DNA of 7,973 bases from a bacterium. Its GTDB lineage: Bacteria; JALSQH01. Positions 5,852 through 7,973 of the stretch are shown here, in pieces (the first letter of the stretch is position 1; the number at the start of each line of letters is the position of its first letter). The notes beneath the pieces are model-generated. The model saw only the letters and a list, made by a program, of their open reading frames with translations. It was not told the DNA's origin and ran no database searches. Location: positions 1 through 7,973 of the forward strand of contig JALTID010000186.1 of the NCBI GenBank assembly GCA_027004335.1, read 5' to 3'. The position numbers were made by a program, and so were the translations under genes.

Positions 5852-7375
5852 CTATTTTACAAGTTTATCCCAGCGTTCAATAATTTTATCTGTGGCATAT
5901 GAGGAGAAAGCCATTATTGATTCTTGTGGATTCACTCCAAGAGATGTGGGGAATATGCTCGCGTCAATGATGAAAAGGTTATTTACCTCGTGCATCTCCA
6001 GATTTTCATCTACCACCGAATCCTTTGGATCTGAGCCCATCTTTGCTGTTCCCATAGGGTGAAAAGCAGAGAGCTCCAGCATATCTGGCTTGAGTTTGAT
6101 TGTATCAATGGAGCTTAACTTAGATGGGGATGTGATTTCTTCCAGAGAAAAAATAGGTGGATAGATCTTCTTTGCACCTGCGGCAAAATAGACCTCACTG
6201 GCGATTTTTATCGCTCTCCTAAATTTCTCCAGATCTTCTTTATTCATTTTATAAGTGATAAAAGGAGCGTTTCCAAATGGTTTAACTTTTCCTGAGGAAG
6301 AATCATGTACCATTATCCCGAATCCTGCGAGATGGTTATAATCAAGCATCATTTTTTTTATGCCTTTTCCAAAAGCAGGTAGGGCAATAGAGAGCATTGA
6401 AGGAGGTATCCAGAATCCTTCAAAGATAATCCCTTCATTAGAGAATTCATCCACACAGTAAGCTTGTGGGATCCCCTTCCAGCTTTCCAGATTCTCTTCA
6501 AAGTACCCCATGACCTTTGCAGCTGGGTGTATCCTCAAATTTTTACCCAGCCATCCACTAGATTTCCCTATTTTATTTTTTTGAAGCAGAAGGGGGGTCA
6601 AGATAGCACCTGCTGCAACAATTACCACTGGAGCGTTTATCTCAAATTTATAATTTGAAGGTTCAACCCCATATTTCCCCTTCAGGAAGTAGCCTGAAAT
6701 TCCTGCGGCCTTTGGTCCTTTTGTGATAATTTTTTCTGCATGGGCATAGGTATAGTAGGTTGCTCCAGATTGCTCGGAGAGAGGAATGTATGTAACATGC
6801 ATAGCCTGTTTTGCATCAATGGGACATCCAAAGGGGCATAGGCCGCTTCCTTCACAGTTTTTCATATTTCTTTTTAATGTGAATCCATGAAATCCCAATT
6901 TTTCTGCACCAATGGCAAAAAGCTGATTGTTTCTCCCCATTAGTTCCCATGGTACTTCCATTGTATGTGTTATTTCCTCAACTTCTTTGAAGTAAGGTTC
7001 TAACTTCTCAGATGTTATGGTTTTGATTCCATAGTGTTCCTGCCATTCTCTTATTACCTCATCTGGTGTTCTGAACATTGTTCCAGAGTTTATGGTGGTT
7101 GTACCTCCAAGAGTTTTACCAAGTGGGATCACTATCCCCGTATTGCCAAGCGATAAAATTGAACCTGCATCTCTATACATCAGCTTTACCATTTCATAAG
7201 CATTCCCGTTGAAATGTTCTTTTGTAAAGTGCCCACCTTCCTCCACAATGATAACTTTTTTGCCTGCTTTTGCGAGGCGATAGGCTGCTGGTGCTCCTCC
7301 TGCCCCTGAACCTATGATTACTACATCTGCTTCTAATTTGAGATCCTTGTCTATTTTTCTTCCATCTATGATCAT
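5852..7375 (-). CDS. GMC-family FAD dehydrogenase with FAD-GDH-like Fe-S cysteine motif
   Basis: This glucose-methanol-choline flavoprotein has 507 residues and oxidises an alcohol or sugar hydroxyl. The FAD site is VVIIGSGAGGAPAAYRLAKA (G22, G24, G27). LGKTLGGTTTINSGTM (85-100) is the FAD-attachment loop, and IVAAGAILTPLLL (252-264) the family's second signature region. HPMGT (H439) and VNPQES (N482) give the catalytic His/Asn pair. C174, C180 and C184 form C-X5-C-X3-C followed by Pro-Ile, which I recall as the spacing of the [3Fe-4S] ligands in the alpha subunit of Burkholderia FAD-glucose dehydrogenase; electron transfer to a quinone or cytochrome rather than oxygen is inferred. No signal peptide is present. 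Start ATG overlaps the preceding stop by one base (TGATG) behind a strong AGGGAGGT site. Substrate is not readable from sequence; long-chain alcohol oxidases share a similar Cys-rich loop. Confidence 0.9.
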   Translation of the reverse strand: MIIDGRKIDKDLKLEADVVIIGSGAGGAPAAYRLAKAGKKVIIVEEGGHFTKEHFNGNAYEMVKLMYRDAGSILSLGNTGIVIPLGKTLGGTTTINSGTMFRTPDEVIREWQEHYGIKTITSEKLEPYFKEVEEITHTMEVPWELMGRNNQLFAIGAEKLGFHGFTLKRNMKNCEGSGLCPFGCPIDAKQAMHVTYIPLSEQSGATYYTYAHAEKIITKGPKAAGISGYFLKGKYGVEPSNYKFEINAPVVIVAAGAILTPLLLQKNKIGKSSGWLGKNLRIHPAAKVMGYFEENLESWKGIPQAYCVDEFSNEGIIFEGFWIPPSMLSIALPAFGKGIKKMMLDYNHLAGFGIMVHDSSSGKVKPFGNAPFITYKMNKEDLEKFRRAIKIASEVYFAAGAKKIYPPIFSLEEITSPSKLSSIDTIKLKPDMLELSAFHPMGTAKMGSDPKDSVVDENLEMHEVNNLFIIDASIFPTSLGVNPQESIMAFSSYATDKIIERWDKLVK

Positions 7376-7815
7376 CAGGCGACCTCCCTCTTTTTATGAT
7401 AAAACCTGTCATAGGGATAACCTATTCTCTGAAGAACCTCTGGTATGGAATAGTAATAGGGTAATATTAGCATTGATGCCATTATGTAGAGACCACGAAG
7501 AGAAAACATAGGGCTGTCGTGAAGTTTTTTCATTATCTTGTACCTTGTTTCAAAGGAGAGGGAGGAAAAGGTCCTGTATTTGAAAAATAGCAATGGTAAA
7601 ATGAAGCTTATGAAAAAAAGAAGTATTCTTATGAAAAACCTATTAGTTTTACCCACTAAAAGAAAAAATGTGTCAGCTTCTTCCAGTATTTCTCTCTTGG
7701 GTATTTCAACAGGTATTGTTTCGTCATAGGGGGCAACAACTTCTGCAATTGCAATAATTGTTCTGCAGGAGTGTTTTTTTACGAATCTGCCTTTAAATTC
7801 CTTGCAGATTTTCAT
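7375..7815 (-). CDS. Small membrane-associated subunit resembling gluconate 2-dehydrogenase subunit 3 / GMC N-terminal domain
   Basis: This 146-residue protein probably is the partner of the GMC flavoprotein. Residues 17-30 (CRTIIAIAEVVAPY) look like the start of gluconate-dehydrogenase subunit 3 proteins, which begin with an Ala/Ile-rich helix ending in a Pro. Residues 82-134 (TFSSLSFETRYKIMKKLHDS, LRGLYIMASML, IPEVLQRIGYP) follow the pattern seen in the N-terminal region of long GMC alcohol oxidases. Here the domain is a separate gene. A strongly hydrophobic stretch at about 60-78 and a weaker one at 107-122 suggest membrane anchoring; unlike classical periplasmic gamma subunits there is no twin-arginine signal. 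An AAGGAG site sits 7 bases before the ATG, within the end of the regulator gene. Similarity is by eye and moderate, so the family name is an inference supported by the TGATG junction with the GMC gene. Confidence 0.68.
   Translation of the reverse strand: MKICKEFKGRFVKKHSCRTIIAIAEVVAPYDETIPVEIPKREILEEADTFFLLVGKTNRFFIRILLFFISFILPLLFFKYRTFSSLSFETRYKIMKKLHDSPMFSLRGLYIMASMLILPYYYSIPEVLQRIGYPYDRFYHKKREVA
7382..7389 (-). promoter_or_regulatory. Ribosome-binding site of the GMC gene
   Basis: On the minus strand AGGGAGGT lies 6 bases before the ATG at 7375, inside the last codons of the small-subunit gene. It is the strongest ribosome-binding site in the window. Confidence 0.75.
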
Positions 7816-7816
7816 T

Positions 7817-7973
7817 TTATTTCTCCTTTAAAAGGTTTTCCATACCTTTTTCAAGATATTTTTTTGCTACGGAATATGCTTCTTTAGAATTTTTATTTTC
7901 TACTGCGTGAACCAATTCTCTATGAGTTTTTAGTAGAAACTCCTTTGATACGATCAAACCTTCAAAAACATCC
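7817..7973 (-). CDS. GntR-family (FadR type, FCD domain) transcriptional regulator, C-terminal end only
   Basis: The window's right edge cuts this gene; 51 codons plus the stop remain, and the DNA-binding domain is outside. The visible end (KTHRELVHAVENKNSKEAYS, VAKKYLEKGMENLLKEK) is the closing helix pair of an FCD ligand-binding domain. The His in the THREL segment is the position that usually coordinates the bound metal or carboxylate, and the alternating helix before the stop is typical. FCD regulators sense sugar acids, hydroxy acids or other small carboxylates. It lies first in the minus-strand cluster with one base between its TAA and the next ATG, so it probably autoregulates and controls the small-subunit/GMC pair. 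The identification rests on this short tail. Confidence 0.72.
   Translation of the reverse strand, partial: DVFEGLIVSKEFLLKTHRELVHAVENKNSKEAYSVAKKYLEKGMENLLKEK
7823..7828 (-). promoter_or_regulatory. Ribosome-binding site of the small-subunit gene
   Basis: On the minus strand AAGGAG lies 7 bases before the ATG at 7815. It overlaps the last codons of the regulator gene and supports the chosen start and operon membership. Confidence 0.65.

Noticed and set aside
1-7973. tRNA, rRNA, CRISPR array, insertion-sequence ends or long repeats
   Set aside because: The sequence is accounted for by coding frames, and no repeated units or terminal inverted repeats were noticed by eye.

Overview
The window is almost entirely protein-coding, AT-rich bacterial DNA. 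The proteins are rich in Lys, Glu and Ile, and nearly every gene junction overlaps. A FadR-type GntR regulator points to Bacteria. The compact overlapping layout, lysine-rich proteins and FAD-dehydrogenase content suggest an anaerobic, possibly thermophilic lineage, but no marker gene fixes the taxon. No RNA genes, insertion sequences, CRISPR arrays or long intergenic regions were seen. Only one or two bases between complete genes are non-coding.

Plus strand, 2-5850: seven co-directional genes form one overlapping chain. (1) A staphylococcal-nuclease-like protein, cut by the window's left edge, carries a C-terminal Ada-like zinc-finger region. (2) A PIN-domain putative ribonuclease of the DUF3368 type follows. 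(3) Next is a short FAD/NAD-binding oxidoreductase. (4) A GlpA/DAO-fold FAD dehydrogenase has an unrecognised C-terminal region where its relatives usually carry a [2Fe-2S] BFD domain. (5-7) A complete metal ABC importer ends the chain: a ZnuA-like binding protein, a ZnuC-like ATPase and a ZnuB-like permease. The ligand set of the binding protein favours zinc. Four of the six junctions are ATGA start/stop overlaps, one is an 8-base overlap, and the nuclease/PIN junction overlaps by up to 55 bases. Genes 3 and 4 probably form a two-subunit dehydrogenase. No functional link between nucleases, dehydrogenase and metal importer is proven; they appear to share a transcript.

Minus strand, 7973-5852: a three-gene cluster reads toward the first one. 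It has the C-terminal end of a GntR/FCD regulator (cut by the right edge), a small hydrophobic protein resembling gluconate 2-dehydrogenase subunit 3 or the N-terminal domain of long GMC oxidases, and a GMC flavoprotein. The flavoprotein has a C-X5-C-X3-C motif spaced like the [3Fe-4S] ligands of bacterial FAD-glucose dehydrogenase. This looks like a regulated, ferredoxin-like-cluster-containing sugar or alcohol dehydrogenase that feeds electrons to an unseen acceptor. The two clusters converge with a single base between their stop codons and no visible terminator.
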